Origin: Saccharomycopsis fibuligera x Saccharomycopsis cf. fibuligera
Lineage: Eukaryota > Ascomycota > Saccharomycetes > Ascoideales > Saccharomycopsidaceae
Reading direction: 5' to 3'
NCBI GenBank assembly: GCA_001936135.1
Contig: CP012816.1
Coordinates: 2,111,501-2,175,500 of the forward strand
Length of the DNA: 64,000 nucleotides
The notes below the pieces were generated by a model. It was not told the origin of the DNA and did not search any database. It was given only the letters and a program-made list of their open reading frames with translations. Both the position numbers and the translations under genes were made by a program. This document shows, piece after piece, positions 9,783 through 20,671 of this stretch (its first letter is position 1; every line of letters begins with the position of its first letter).

Positions 9783-11867
9783 TCAAGAAAGTGGAACCAA
9801 TCCCAATCTGTCAAATATGTTTCTTGCTCTAACATACTTATCCAACTTCACATAATTCCCATTCAACTGTTTACCGATCTTGATTCTTTCCGCTAAATGC
9901 ACCGCACTATCATCCGCATCTGTTGCTTCAACCCACTTAATTGTTTCTTTCACAAACTTTTCAATAAGCTGATGACGCTCCTCAACAAGCTCTTGTTTCT
10001 CCGGAGACTCATTTATAACCAAATCATTCTCCCCTTCCTTTGGAACAATATACTCGGGCTTAAAATTATCCTTTCCGCCCAAAGAAGCAGGCAAGAATTC
10101 TGCATCAATAAACTTTTCCAAGTCTTTGGTGTTTTTAGTGAAATTGACTTTCGAAGCAACTACCGGGTCTAACCAATTTTTTATAATGTTCCAAATCCCA
10201 CTAAACACCCAAGGCGCCTTGTGGATCAATAACACACCTAAAGATTCCGGATAGTGTGCTTCGAATGCACTAATCATAAACTTCACAGGACTATAGTCCA
10301 TATTGGATAATGAGAAATCGCTCATATCAAACAAAATCGAGGCTGAATCCACTGGTTCTCGCAAATATAGTCTAGCAGCTTCAATGATCAATAATGTATA
10401 TAATTGCATTTCTTCAACAGTTTGATCGGAAGAATGGTGCAATTTTGTTCTAACCACGACAATTGGTCTTTGCTGTTTATCATGACCCTTGATATAAGTC
10501 TTGAATAACTCAAAATTTTTGAATAATCCTGCATATTTAACTTTTCCACTGTCAAGATATTCTTGATATAGTTTCAATTCGCCATCTCTTAAATAATTAT
10601 CTACGTGAGACTCACGAACACGCCAGTGCAAAGTATTAGCAATCATTGCTAAACTCTTGTCAACATCCCATTTTCTAGCTCTGACAAATCTAAGGATTAA
10701 ATTATCTGGAGAATCAGTTTTGAGAAAGTTCCAAAAGTTTTCATAAATTTCATCTGGTTTGAGGTCTTTTAAGGAACTATGCACCATTTCATTTGTGTAT
10801 CTTCCCTCGATTTCCTTGTTTGATGGAATTCGCTTGATTGATTCAGCGAGTGATGAGGTTCTTTTGTGAAGCGGCCTGATTTTTTTAGTACCATGGCTCG
10901 TTACTGCGGCAATAGCAGAGCCGTTTTGTACTTGATCGGAGGCAGCGGGTGTAATAGCAGATTTGGTCTGGGTAGCTGGTACAGTTTTGTTTGCGGCATT
11001 GCTATTGGAAGTGACAGCGGAAGCCTTTACAGGAGTTGGAGCAGCAGCATCAGCAGCAGCAGCACCAGAAGGAGGAGCTAACCCAGCACTATTGGTAGTG
11101 ATAGCAGCAGCACCACTAGCAACGCCATTAGCAACGCTACCATTAGCAACAGTCGAAGACTTGCTCTTCGAAGAGATTGAGGAGGCTGAAGACTCCTTAT
11201 CTCTGCCAACGTCTTTTATCTTCTTACCCAAAGATTTCAATTTGGACAACTTACTTTTCTTTTCCTTGGTTTTGGTTGGACGCGATGTTGATATTGAGTT
11301 TGATTTTGTTGGTTGATTTATCACTGAACTTGCAGCGGTTGCTGGCTGTTGACCAGTTGGGGCAGATGATGGAGCAGCAGCAGCCTTGGCATCTGGAGCA
11401 GCAGGGCTAACGGCGGTTGTTGGATTAGCTGTTGATCTGTTTTGACCGGACGCGGAAACAGCAGCAGCAGCGTTAGCCACAGGCACGGTTTCTGATGATG
11501 GTTCTACAGCATCTTCTCCGGTAGGAGCGGTAGTAAACGAAGCAGCATCAGCAGCATCATCCGCAGTGTTATCATTATTATTACCTTTATTCGCCTCATT
11601 CAACACACCCACATTAGTGTTGGTATTATTCTTAGTTGTAGTAGTATTATTATCGACATTTCTGTCGGGTCCGTTTGCGGCACTGATATCGATTTCATCG
11701 ATATTGATGTCAGAAGAAGCTACTAACAATTTCTTGCCATCTTTGGCAGTACTGACGTTGGCTGGCTTCCCCCAAAAATTCAACAAGTAAGCCCATAGTT
11801 CTTTCAAGCGCAATTCTTCCTCATTGGTGAGAGTCTCGACTCTTCCATCGGGAACTGGTATGCTCAT
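9783..11867 (-). CDS. CSR1: Sec14-like phosphatidylinositol transfer protein Csr1 (Sfh2)
   Basis: 694 residues. The C-terminal half is a CRAL-TRIO module: helical N-lobe around 375-430 (LRFVRARKWDVDKS) and lipid-binding Sec14 fold around 435-600. Blocks RTKLHHSSDQT, FEAHYPESLG and LLIHKAPWVFSGIWNIIKNW are nearly those of S. cerevisiae Csr1, a phosphatidylinositol transfer protein that works in lipid turnover and Golgi/endosome traffic. The extreme N-terminus (EELRLKELWAYLLNFWGKP) also matches Csr1, which supports the ATG at 11867. Between the two conserved parts is an insertion of roughly 250 residues rich in Ala, Thr, Asn and Ser, making the protein about 290 residues longer than the yeast one as I recall it. 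The insert has a Lys/Ser-rich patch (KEKKSKLSKLKSLGKK) and reads as disordered. Confidence 0.92.
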   Translation of the reverse strand: MSIPVPDGRVETLTNEEELRLKELWAYLLNFWGKPANVSTAKDGKKLLVASSDINIDEIDISAANGPDRNVDNNTTTTKNNTNTNVGVLNEANKGNNNDNTADDAADAASFTTAPTGEDAVEPSSETVPVANAAAAVSASGQNRSTANPTTAVSPAAPDAKAAAAPSSAPTGQQPATAASSVINQPTKSNSISTSRPTKTKEKKSKLSKLKSLGKKIKDVGRDKESSASSISSKSKSSTVANGSVANGVASGAAAITTNSAGLAPPSGAAAADAAAPTPVKASAVTSNSNAANKTVPATQTKSAITPAASDQVQNGSAIAAVTSHGTKKIRPLHKRTSSLAESIKRIPSNKEIEGRYTNEMVHSSLKDLKPDEIYENFWNFLKTDSPDNLILRFVRARKWDVDKSLAMIANTLHWRVRESHVDNYLRDGELKLYQEYLDSGKVKYAGLFKNFELFKTYIKGHDKQQRPIVVVRTKLHHSSDQTVEEMQLYTLLIIEAARLYLREPVDSASILFDMSDFSLSNMDYSPVKFMISAFEAHYPESLGVLLIHKAPWVFSGIWNIIKNWLDPVVASKVNFTKNTKDLEKFIDAEFLPASLGGKDNFKPEYIVPKEGENDLVINESPEKQELVEERHQLIEKFVKETIKWVEATDADDSAVHLAERIKIGKQLNGNYVKLDKYVRARNIFDRLGLVPLS

Positions 11868-13277
11868 GGTGAAATGTTATTAGTCTTTGTGCCTGTCTGT
11901 AGGTGTTCTAATGGTGGCTAATGTCTTTGTTCAAAATATGAATGTCTTGTCAGAGGCCAGATAGACTATTGATTGCCACGAGCCAGATATTTCAATTGTT
12001 GTTGAGAATGTGAAAAATAGAAAAATGATTTAGAGAAGCAGGTGGTGAGTGGGCAATGTTGTACGTTTGCGACAACAGAGCAGCGGAAAGATAGCAGCCA
12101 GAATGGTATGAATATGAGTAGCAATGAGCACCAGTAGTCGTAATGGTAGGGGTTGTGGTAGCACTGGTTGAGCAGTAGTTCCGAAACAAGAAATGGCACT
12201 CTGAAGGAAAAGCCACTTCAAATCGTTTGCAAGCTACACTGGGCGGAAACAACTATTAGACTTCTTGCCAGTGGCAGAATTCTAGTCAGGTGATATGATG
12301 ATACAATAGAGATATTACAACGAGAATGTTGACATACAAAGTGCGTAGTACAGTCGTAAGCAGAAAAGACGCACCTGTAAAACCTGGACGTAAGTCTGTA
12401 AATCACATTACTAGCCAGAGCGGCAGCCATCCAAGTGCTCGCTCTTTCTGACCGTTTTTTCCACCTTCTCCGAAGAGTCGACGGTTGCAAGCAAATGAAG
12501 CCCCGAAGGCTCCGACCGCCGTATCCCTCCGCTGTACTATAATGCAATGCAAACTATATCTAAAGATAGTAGATAGCAAGTACAAGTACAACTACAAGTA
12601 CAAATACAAGTACAAGTGCAAGTACAAGTGCAAGTGCAACGGTGAGCCAGCACAGTGGTGACCCACTATCCATGGGGCTGTGTGGGAGTGTGCTTGGCTC
12701 TTCCTTGCTGTCTGTTTGATTACTTTCTTCGGCTCGCTCACGGATACGTTTTCCTTACGCAGAAGCACGGCCCGCCATCGCCGTGCTGTTGCTGAGGATG
12801 CCGCATTTTTTTATTTGCGAAATCGCGTTTTCCGAAGCCGAGGCAGCAGCAGTTAGCTATGTAGCCAAGTCCAGAATTCATTAAATTAGTCGATATACTG
12901 CGGTACTGCAACGTTGCGGGTGCGTGTTGTTGGAGAGTTCGTGGACCCAAGATTATAATTTTTCATATACATGGTGAGCAAATCTACACAGCTGAGGTGT
13001 GGCTATACCTTGTATCATGCCATATACCGTTTCAAAGTCTTCCATAGATTAAGGCTTAGGCTTAGACGTAACATTCATTGGATAAAACAGGTCACCAAAT
13101 CTACTGTAATATCCATATATTCTCGCAGAATATTATGTATATGATTCAAATATTTCCGTTGTTAAGCAATAAGAATGTTTGCATGATATGAATTTTGATG
13201 CGTACTATAATATACAGTGATCAAAAATCAGTAAAATAAATAAGGTTAGTATATATAAAAGATTATATTTCTACGAC
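11868..13277. other. Intergenic: CSR1 promoter and VAM7 3' flank
   Basis: A 1.4 kb stretch with no convincing gene. Several overlapping frames on the minus strand between 11966 and 12591 have Cys/His/Ser-rich, non-conserved products. GC content rises at 12420-12540 and 12700-12860. It holds the hexamer repeat at 12576-12640. Confidence 0.6.
12576..12640. repeat. Hexamer tandem repeat (RCAAGT)n
   Basis: About eleven units of ACAAGT or GCAAGT with single-base variants run without interruption. Location is upstream of CSR1 by about 700 bp. Confidence 0.85.
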
Positions 13278-14519
13278 TCAATTATTTATCCTCTTAGCCT
13301 TCTTATTAGCATACTTCAATTTTGTAGAAGTATTGTCCACTTCCTGATTGAGCTCATCCAATAACGAATTCTGATATTCCAATTCTTCATTGATAGTAAT
13401 CCCCATCATTTTTTGCTTTCTAATAACTTTCTGCAAGTACAGTAACTCTTCGTCTTGATCCTTCAAATGTAACTTCTGTTGCTGAAGAAGTTCATTGTCA
13501 TTTAGGCCTCTTGTTTCATTAGTTTCTTCTAATGGTTGGCCAAGTACTCTTCTTGATGATATTTTGCTGAATAAGTTTTTGCTGTTGCCACTAAAACCGC
13601 CAGGCATGTGCAATGCAGTGTTTGAATAACTATCATTATCTTCAGAATATCGTTCATTATTTACGCTGGCAACCAATTCTTCAATTTGTGCGTGTTCCTG
13701 CTTAATTGAATTAAGCAAATCTTTTCTTCTTCGTATTTCACCACTACCTAGAACACCGCCACCTCCTCCTCCTTGGTGCTGCCACTGCTGCTGCTGCTTT
13801 TCGCTGCAGTTGTTATTGTTGGTATTTTCATGAAAGTTGAGCCCCCTAGTCAACGGATCTAACTTACTCTTCACAATAATCAAATTCTTCCTGGTCTGCT
13901 GTTGATTATTGAAACAGTTGCTTCTAGCCTGCTGGAGTAATTTCTTGCAATCGCGTATCGTGTCAAGCCAATTGCTGACATCAATAATCGGATCCTTGGA
14001 ACCAGATGACGTTAATGACCAACTACTATAAATTGAATTCTTTTTCGCTTCATTAGCATTGCCAAAGCTACCGTTACTTTTGTTGTTACCACTATTGCCA
14101 TTGCCAAACTTCTCATTAAATATACCTGGTGGCAACTCTAAAAATTCTAAAAAAGGACTACTATTCCTCCATTCATCACCAATACCATTCGTAGCGTTAA
14201 CCACATTTTTGAGTATTTTTTCGAATTCAGTTCTGCGATACTCAATCAACTCGGCATCATCAATATCTTTATTTCGACCAAATAGTCTGATTCCGTTGGT
14301 CTTTGGTGGTAACTTTATTGGAAACTTGCCTTTGCTATTGCTATTGTTCTTGCTGTTGCTATAGTATAAACTGTTTTCCATATCAGTTACCAACTTGACG
14401 AAATCACTGTATCTTTTGTCAAGCTCATATTTTCGCAACGGAAGCTTAACGAGGATATGATAGATAGTATAAGAATCGTCACAGGTGGAAGTTTTGGGTA
14501 TTGATACTTGAAGATCCAT
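13278..14519 (-). CDS. VAM7: Vacuolar Qc-SNARE with PX domain, Vam7
   Basis: 413 residues from the ATG at 14519; the frame is open about 30 codons further upstream, but no ATG lies there. Residues 2-125 are a PX domain with the phosphoinositide-binding motif RYSDF and a later RRTEFEKIL helix. The last 70 residues form a SNARE heptad helix (DEELLYLQKVIRKQKMMG, then the NEELEYQNSLLDEL segment) without a membrane anchor. This architecture is that of Vam7, the soluble SNARE recruited by PI3P to the vacuole for homotypic fusion. The middle (about 140-320) is an Asn/Ser/Gln-rich linker with a six-Gly run, making it about 100 residues longer than yeast Vam7. The upstream flank has a GCGCAC-N4-GTGCGC inverted repeat (14966-14981) and a CACGTG core (14995-15000). 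Confidence 0.9.
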   Translation of the reverse strand: MDLQVSIPKTSTCDDSYTIYHILVKLPLRKYELDKRYSDFVKLVTDMENSLYYSNSKNNSNSKGKFPIKLPPKTNGIRLFGRNKDIDDAELIEYRRTEFEKILKNVVNATNGIGDEWRNSSPFLEFLELPPGIFNEKFGNGNSGNNKSNGSFGNANEAKKNSIYSSWSLTSSGSKDPIIDVSNWLDTIRDCKKLLQQARSNCFNNQQQTRKNLIIVKSKLDPLTRGLNFHENTNNNNCSEKQQQQWQHQGGGGGGVLGSGEIRRRKDLLNSIKQEHAQIEELVASVNNERYSEDNDSYSNTALHMPGGFSGNSKNLFSKISSRRVLGQPLEETNETRGLNDNELLQQQKLHLKDQDEELLYLQKVIRKQKMMGITINEELEYQNSLLDELNQEVDNTSTKLKYANKKAKRINN

Positions 14520-15880
14520 TTTGCATTGAGACTCCTTGATATTTGATATTTGATATTTAGATGTTAAGTAAGATAGCAGTGCAAGAACGCGGCGTACTGA
14601 AGTCAGCAAGTAAAATGAGCCAGCTAATGAACGGGTATTTTTCCACGAATGTAAATAATCAATTATAGCTTAACCTTGACGGTATTGTATTTTTTGAAAA
14701 AAGTATCTATATTGACCGTAACCGCTGCTAAAGTGTCAAAATATGGAGAAACGTTAACGATAACCCTGTGATAATTATGATTCTTTTGCTAAAAGTTTCG
14801 TAAAACAGGTCAGATAAACAAGGATAAACAGTATAATGTTGTAAAATCAGGATTAAAAACCACTAGTTGTACTGGTGATAACGATGACAGTTAGAAAATG
14901 GTTCTTTCTAACGTAGCTAAGCTCTCTACGTTTCCTCTTCATAGAAGGCAATTTAAAGGGAATTTGCGCACCTACGTGCGCTTCATACTTCAGTCACGTG
15001 CACAAAACGCGATGATCATCTTTAGGATCTACTTAATCTGGCGTAACTAACTATAGTTCTATACAGTGTAGCCACATTCTTTGGAGCACAACCACATATC
15101 CCTAAAAAAAGCGCAATGATGTAAAAGAAGTCTTGAATTTTGTGATTCTTTGTTTTCGAACAATAGCCTTAAGGGCTCAGGGTTGGTATAAGTTACTGTG
15201 TGTGTAAGCATATGTGCATCAAAAATTATTATGAACTGCACCACTACATTACCTAATTTCGGAAGGAATCAAAATCTTTTATTATTTAAGTATAAATTTT
15301 GAACATGGTGAAAAAACATACCCATACATATAACCTTCAGAAATAAAAAATAAAAAAAAAAAAAAGAAAAAAAAAAAGAAAAAACAAAACAAAAAAAGCT
15401 AAAAAAGAAAAAAAAAACTAGATACGTAGGAGATCCTTCGCTAACAAAACCCATGTGAAAAAATGTAATTAGATAAGGGCAAAAAATAACAAATAGACTG
15501 TAACATTAGTGCGAGGATAAGAGAGGATCCACAACATCAATAAAAGATAAAGAAAAGCAAAAGCGAAACAGGAAGGGAAAATAAAGTATTAAACCAAGTC
15601 TAAGAAAATTGGCGCGAAGATATAATAAGGACGAATATTTAAAACTTAAAAAACACAAACGAAATCAAATCAAAGTATTTTTAATTAAGTATTTTTTGAT
15701 TGTTTTTAAGTATTTTTTTTATTTTTGTAATTTTTTGGTGATAAACTAATTTTGATATTTTTTTTTTTAATTTTCTTTAAGGTGGTTTTGGATTTTTATC
15801 TATAAGGTTAAATAAGTGAAAAAAGGAAAACCACAATTCAATAATTCAAACTAAACACAGCCATACTTTTTTTGGGTTAC
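14520..15880. other. Intergenic: VAM7 promoter and CLG1 3' flank
   Basis: No gene seen. Notable short sites are the perfect inverted repeat GCGCAC CTAC GTGCGC at 14966-14981 and an E-box CACGTG at 14995-15000, about 450 bp upstream of VAM7. The region 15340-15420 is nearly all A with scattered G and C, and 15680-15775 is T-rich. Confidence 0.6.
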
Positions 15881-17515
15881 TTATGAAAAAAATTGAAACG
15901 GTCTATTATTCGAGTACCTCACAGATGGAACATTTTGAACCGCATTTCTGGCAAAATAACCAAAATTGCTGTTATTGTTGCCTTCATTGGAAAATGATCT
16001 ATAAGGATTGAACCTCACACCACTTTGGTCCAAACTGTTTCCTCTGAATAGTCCATTACTATGATAGTTGGAGCTATAATTTGTAGACTGTAATGGCGGA
16101 AGTTGAGTCACTGGAGCAATATGGTGATAGCTGTTGAGTGAAGGATTAATTGGGGGTGCAGGGCCAGAGGCAACAGCAGCAGCCATTGATGACTTACCAT
16201 ATGCATGATTGCCAAATAATGATTCAGTATTATTCGCAGTAAAAGCATAGTTATTGCCACTGGTTGACAAAGGTTTGCTATAAACACCGGCAGTCGGGGA
16301 AACCGAGTATCCTGAAAATTCTCCTGAACGCTTCTTTTGTTCAGAATTCAGGTTAAAACTATGATCATATGGAGACTTCGGCGTTGGCAAACCATTATTA
16401 AAACTGGTGGAGTAATTAGCCATTGAATAGTTATTAGTCGAGTAATTGTTGGTTAGATAATTATTGGTTGAATAGTTATTTGTTGAATAGTTATTTGCTG
16501 AATCATCATATGCATTGATGTTACCAATACCACTATTATTATTACTATTATTATTATTATACATCATATAATTGTTACCACTATTACCAAATCCACTAGT
16601 ATAACTATTCTGAGAATAATTATTACCACTACCAGCGTAATAGTTCATATAGTTATTGTTGGTATTGGTTGAGGTAAAATTTTCTCTTGGCGAGTAGTCA
16701 AAAGTTTTCTTCACCGGAGAACGAAGAGCTCTATGACTTTCATAATAATTATACATTGCTTCAATACCAAAGAAGTCAGCATTACCATTAGAAAGTGATC
16801 TTTTGCTAGCATCGTTAGAAGCATAAATTGGATCCTTGATTAAGTTCTTGTGAGCATTGAAGAATCTGTCACAATTCATCAATACCAATAACCAAGGTCT
16901 AGTTTCAAAAGAGTAGTGACTGTACATGTTTTGTTTAACCAAATATGGAGAAGATTGAATATCGCTACTAAAATGCAAATCATAGTTGCAAATAGTTAAC
17001 CAGTCTCTTTCTTGTTTGTTCAACTCTTCTATTGAAATGCCAGTTGCATTAGACCATGATCTATTTGTAAAAGTATTGTCATCATTATACTTGTTCGCAA
17101 TAATCAAAGAAACAATAATGTAAAGAAAAATCCTTCTCTCATCAGTAAGACCGTACTGTAATTCACCATAATGGGTCAAGGTGGCCAACTTCTTTTTTCT
17201 ATACAAATAAGTCATTCCCAACAAAACGGATGGTTTGGATAATCTAGTGGCATCCAAGACACTGCTCAACTTGCCGATAAAAACACTGGAAATTGAAGGA
17301 ACATACTCATACAAGATATCAAATGCAAAATCAGAAATGAATTGGGCCATCAAATAACTAGAGTAACCTTTAGTATCTGGCCCATTAATATCCTGTTGCA
17401 TTTGCTGTTGTTGAACTTGCTGAGCTTGTTGTTGTTGCTGGTAATGACCAGCCGCATAATTGTAGGCATCTCCCACGTTGTAGTAGTATGGCTGTTGAGT
17501 AGTTGCACCGTACAT
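15881..17515 (-). CDS. CLG1: Pho85-type cyclin-like protein Clg1
   Basis: 544 residues with the ATG at 17515. A Gln-rich start (about 20-45) leads into a cyclin box around 55-190, including SKPSVLLGMTYLYRKKK, FLYIIVSLIIANKYNDDN, WSNATGISIEELNKQERDWL and NYDLHF. This order and the long extension after the box match Clg1, a cyclin-like partner of the Pho85 kinase, and the KYxxD/W-x-N pattern is typical of Pho80-family boxes. The remaining 350 residues are Asn/Ser/Tyr-rich with a tandem NNYSTNNYS-type repeat (about 340-365) and several SP/TP sites. The family assignment is good; distinguishing CLG1 from other Pcl cyclins rests on remembered similarity. Confidence 0.78.
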   Translation of the reverse strand: MYGATTQQPYYYNVGDAYNYAAGHYQQQQQAQQVQQQQMQQDINGPDTKGYSSYLMAQFISDFAFDILYEYVPSISSVFIGKLSSVLDATRLSKPSVLLGMTYLYRKKKLATLTHYGELQYGLTDERRIFLYIIVSLIIANKYNDDNTFTNRSWSNATGISIEELNKQERDWLTICNYDLHFSSDIQSSPYLVKQNMYSHYSFETRPWLLVLMNCDRFFNAHKNLIKDPIYASNDASKRSLSNGNADFFGIEAMYNYYESHRALRSPVKKTFDYSPRENFTSTNTNNNYMNYYAGSGNNYSQNSYTSGFGNSGNNYMMYNNNNSNNNSGIGNINAYDDSANNYSTNNYSTNNYLTNNYSTNNYSMANYSTSFNNGLPTPKSPYDHSFNLNSEQKKRSGEFSGYSVSPTAGVYSKPLSTSGNNYAFTANNTESLFGNHAYGKSSMAAAVASGPAPPINPSLNSYHHIAPVTQLPPLQSTNYSSNYHSNGLFRGNSLDQSGVRFNPYRSFSNEGNNNSNFGYFARNAVQNVPSVRYSNNRPFQFFS

Positions 17516-20069
17516 CTTAGAGTGCCGCTTGAGTAAAAAAAATCAGTGAGTAGTTGAGAAAATGTACGTCACTATATTTAAAATATAGATGACAGTTTGA
17601 TGAATGATATTTTGGGATTTGTAGCGATAAAATAAGTTGAACAATATTTTTTTAATCACACATTAACCAAATAGTATAGTGCTTCCTTGAAAGATACTAT
17701 AGATTTTTTAAAATAAAACCAGGAAAAAGTTTTAAGTAGGATAAATAAAAACCACCAAAAGCAAGCAAACGATTAATGGTTTGAAACTGTTGGACACTGG
17801 ATATTGAATATAAACACGATCACTTAATTAAAAGGTCGTAGTTTTTTGTTTTTTAGGGTGAAAGCAAAAAACAATTCAATTTTTTGCTTGTGATTTTCTG
17901 TTCTTGTTTGAGCGCTTGTGTCTTTAATCTTTTCTTTTGAAAAAAACGTGTTTGGCGTCTGTCACAACAAGAAGAGAAAGAGAAGCACAAGGGAAAAGAA
18001 TACTAAGAAAAAGCACAGGATGGGGGGAGAAAGTGACTTTTATATAATATATTTCTGTGATAGAGAAATATATTGATATGAAGGATAAGAGCAGAGAGTA
18101 ATGGAAGCCACTGGAGGCAAAAATGGATGAAGAAAGGAAAAAAAAAAAGCATACACAAAAAAATGAGAATTGAGTAGCAGCGGGAAGATTAAATAAACCA
18201 GAAACAGAAGAAGAAAAGCTCCGCTTAGTCAGAGAGAGAAAGAAAAAATTTTTTTCTTAGCTTTTCTCCGAAGACAATGTTTACTATGACGGGACGCACT
18301 GCCTACGCCTAGTGGGGCGAGGCCGTGCCTCACGGGACACCTATGATCCACGGCTGTGGGACAGGCTGGCACAGCAAAAGCAACTTCGCTGAGAGTAGGG
18401 AAGAATAAAAGAGGACTGTTAACTGTTACTGAAGGAACAGTGACAGCAAAAAACAACACATTCTCTGAATGTGAATAGCCAAAACCCTATTGCTGAGGCG
18501 TTCTCTTCTGGATACTTTGAATAGAGCGACATCGTAGAGGCCTCAAGGGAGGCGATGGTAGAGCGGAAAATGCGGACATGCTGTACTAGATGAATTACAT
18601 TACGGAACTGAATCATACTCACATAAAGCCAGCAATTGGTAATCAAGCTATAGTTTACACTGTATATTTTGCCAGTCATTCATCATCGTAGAAAATTGCC
18701 ACGGTTCGAGTCATTAGACATTTTCATAAATTCTCTCTCGTTGCATGGCCTCTTTATCATAGACCCGCCGCTCAGTTCGGATTTGCAACACACGGTCACT
18801 GAGCAACATGCTAGCCTAATACTACTATCTGTATTGGCATAAGATATAGCATTATAGAGTACATCGATCTGAGTATACATATAGTTGTTTTAAATTGACT
18901 CGCGTCCTCCTGTTTCACTGCTATACAGTCGACTCACAGAATGCTATTGATAGTTGCTAGCGATGTTGTAATCCCGCAATGATCTGGGTTCAGTCGATGT
19001 TCCATCGGCATCTCTGTCTTGACACTTCGAAGCAATAGAAGATCGCCGAGCATAAGTTGTTAATCAGCTACTAGCATATATCATCTATTTATTTTTGGTC
19101 AGCACTGCTAGGCAGAAAAAGTAGATCAGGACGTACCAAATTGCATCAAATACTCTGAACTCACACTACGCACACTGCGTCCCATTTGGCCTTAGATACC
19201 CGCAGGAGGCAAGGCGATCGATCAATAGAGAGGAAAACATAAAATTACTTAATCCGAATCAACCACAATTTTCGCCTTTCACTAAGTATTAATCATGAGT
19301 GCACCGTCATCATACCACTATGACCACTCACCCAATTTATTGACTTGTGCTCTTTATTGCATCACAAGCACCGCTTAAAGATAAAAACTTTTGGAAAAAT
19401 TTCCGCTTTTTTTGTTTTGAAGTTTCTGGCTCAATAAATCACTTGGCTCACCGGAACCGAAAAAATACACCGCAACTAACTGATATCAATATTGACTTGG
19501 CCTAGACTCAAACTGTAAGTATGATAGCCGGCGCCCCACTTTTTTTTACTCTTTGTTCGCTCGCTCGTTCCCTCGTTAGCTGGGAGGCTCGCCGCCGTCA
19601 ATTATCCAAAAGAAAATAGAAACTTTGTTTACGCTTCGTCCCAAAAACGGCAATTTTCCGCCCTGCACACGGGTTCACCACTGTCCCACACTCTTTACAA
19701 AATGTCCCAAATGTCCTGTTATTCTAATATATATATATACTACCACATGACCGTGTACCACATGACCATTTGCATCATTTGCAGTAATGATCACATGAAT
19801 GTCAGCACACCAACCTCCAGTGCTGTGAGAAAAACTGTGTCTTGGAACTCGAAATTTATTTATTTTTTTGCTGTTGTGCTCCAGTGGCACTATTCTGAGT
19901 TTTGGCGTCTGTTTTTGTTTTTCTTTTTCTATTTTTATTTTTATTTTTTTTTTTAGCAACTTACACGGTGTTTAACCTTTTGGGCGCTTATCGTGTTTAC
20001 ATTTTCCACAAGATACACTTAACATTAACTGTCACTAACGCCAGTATATTTGCTATTTCCGGCTTTGCC
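17516..20069. other. 2.5-kb divergent intergenic region between CLG1 and RSC1/RSC2
   Basis: Both flanking genes are transcribed away from this region. No reading frame in it looks coding. 18290-18370 is GC-rich against the AT-rich background and can form a hairpin (GTGGGGC/GCCTCAC at 18312-18333). A TA repeat lies at 19728-19739. Long leaders are common for regulatory genes in this clade, so extended 5' UTRs are likely (inference). Confidence 0.55.
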
Positions 20070-20600
20070 ATGTCAAAGAATTCTGGTTCTGCCAATATGG
20101 CCTTGAACACGAACCTTTTTCCCTTGTTTAATGGCATCTACGATATCAAGGATGAAGAGGGCTACGACATTTCCCCCGTCTTTCAAGCTTTGCCTGACCG
20201 TAAAATTGCAGACTATTATAAAACTATCAAGAGACCATTTTCTTTACATATGATTAAAAACAATTTGAAAAAAGCCAAATACAGTCATCCAAATGAATTG
20301 GTCAGAGATCTAGCTCAAATTGTGTGGAATGCAAAGACTTACAATGTTAAAGATAGTGTCATTTACAACTACGCGGTAATTCTTGACAAATACATAAAAA
20401 ATAAAGTCATTTATACTTTGGAAACAAGCGACAAGTTCAAGCAGTACAATGGCCATATTATTTATCCAGATTTGGGACCGCTTCCCGAAGACTTGCCGCA
20501 AGGTCAACATGATATCTCACAAGGTGATGATAACACTGAAGCTCAATCATCTTCTGTTAATAACACAATAAATTCTGAGGTGTCGGCTATCTTAGCTTCT

Positions 20601-20671
<71 letters not shown>

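Noticed and set aside
10963-11316. 117-codon plus-strand frame inside CSR1
   Set aside because: Shadow of the Ala/Thr-rich insertion on the other strand.
12576-12640. Regular short repeats considered as a CRISPR array
   Set aside because: Contiguous hexamers without spacers, in a eukaryotic context.
18229-18880. Three short minus-strand frames in the CLG1-RSC1/2 gap
   Set aside because: Overlapping, under 90 codons, no recognised domain.
19902-20069. Extra 56 codons upstream of the RSC1/2 start
   Set aside because: They encode a Phe/Leu-rich run from T-rich DNA, unlike any Rsc1/2 N-terminus; the ATG at 20070 fits better.
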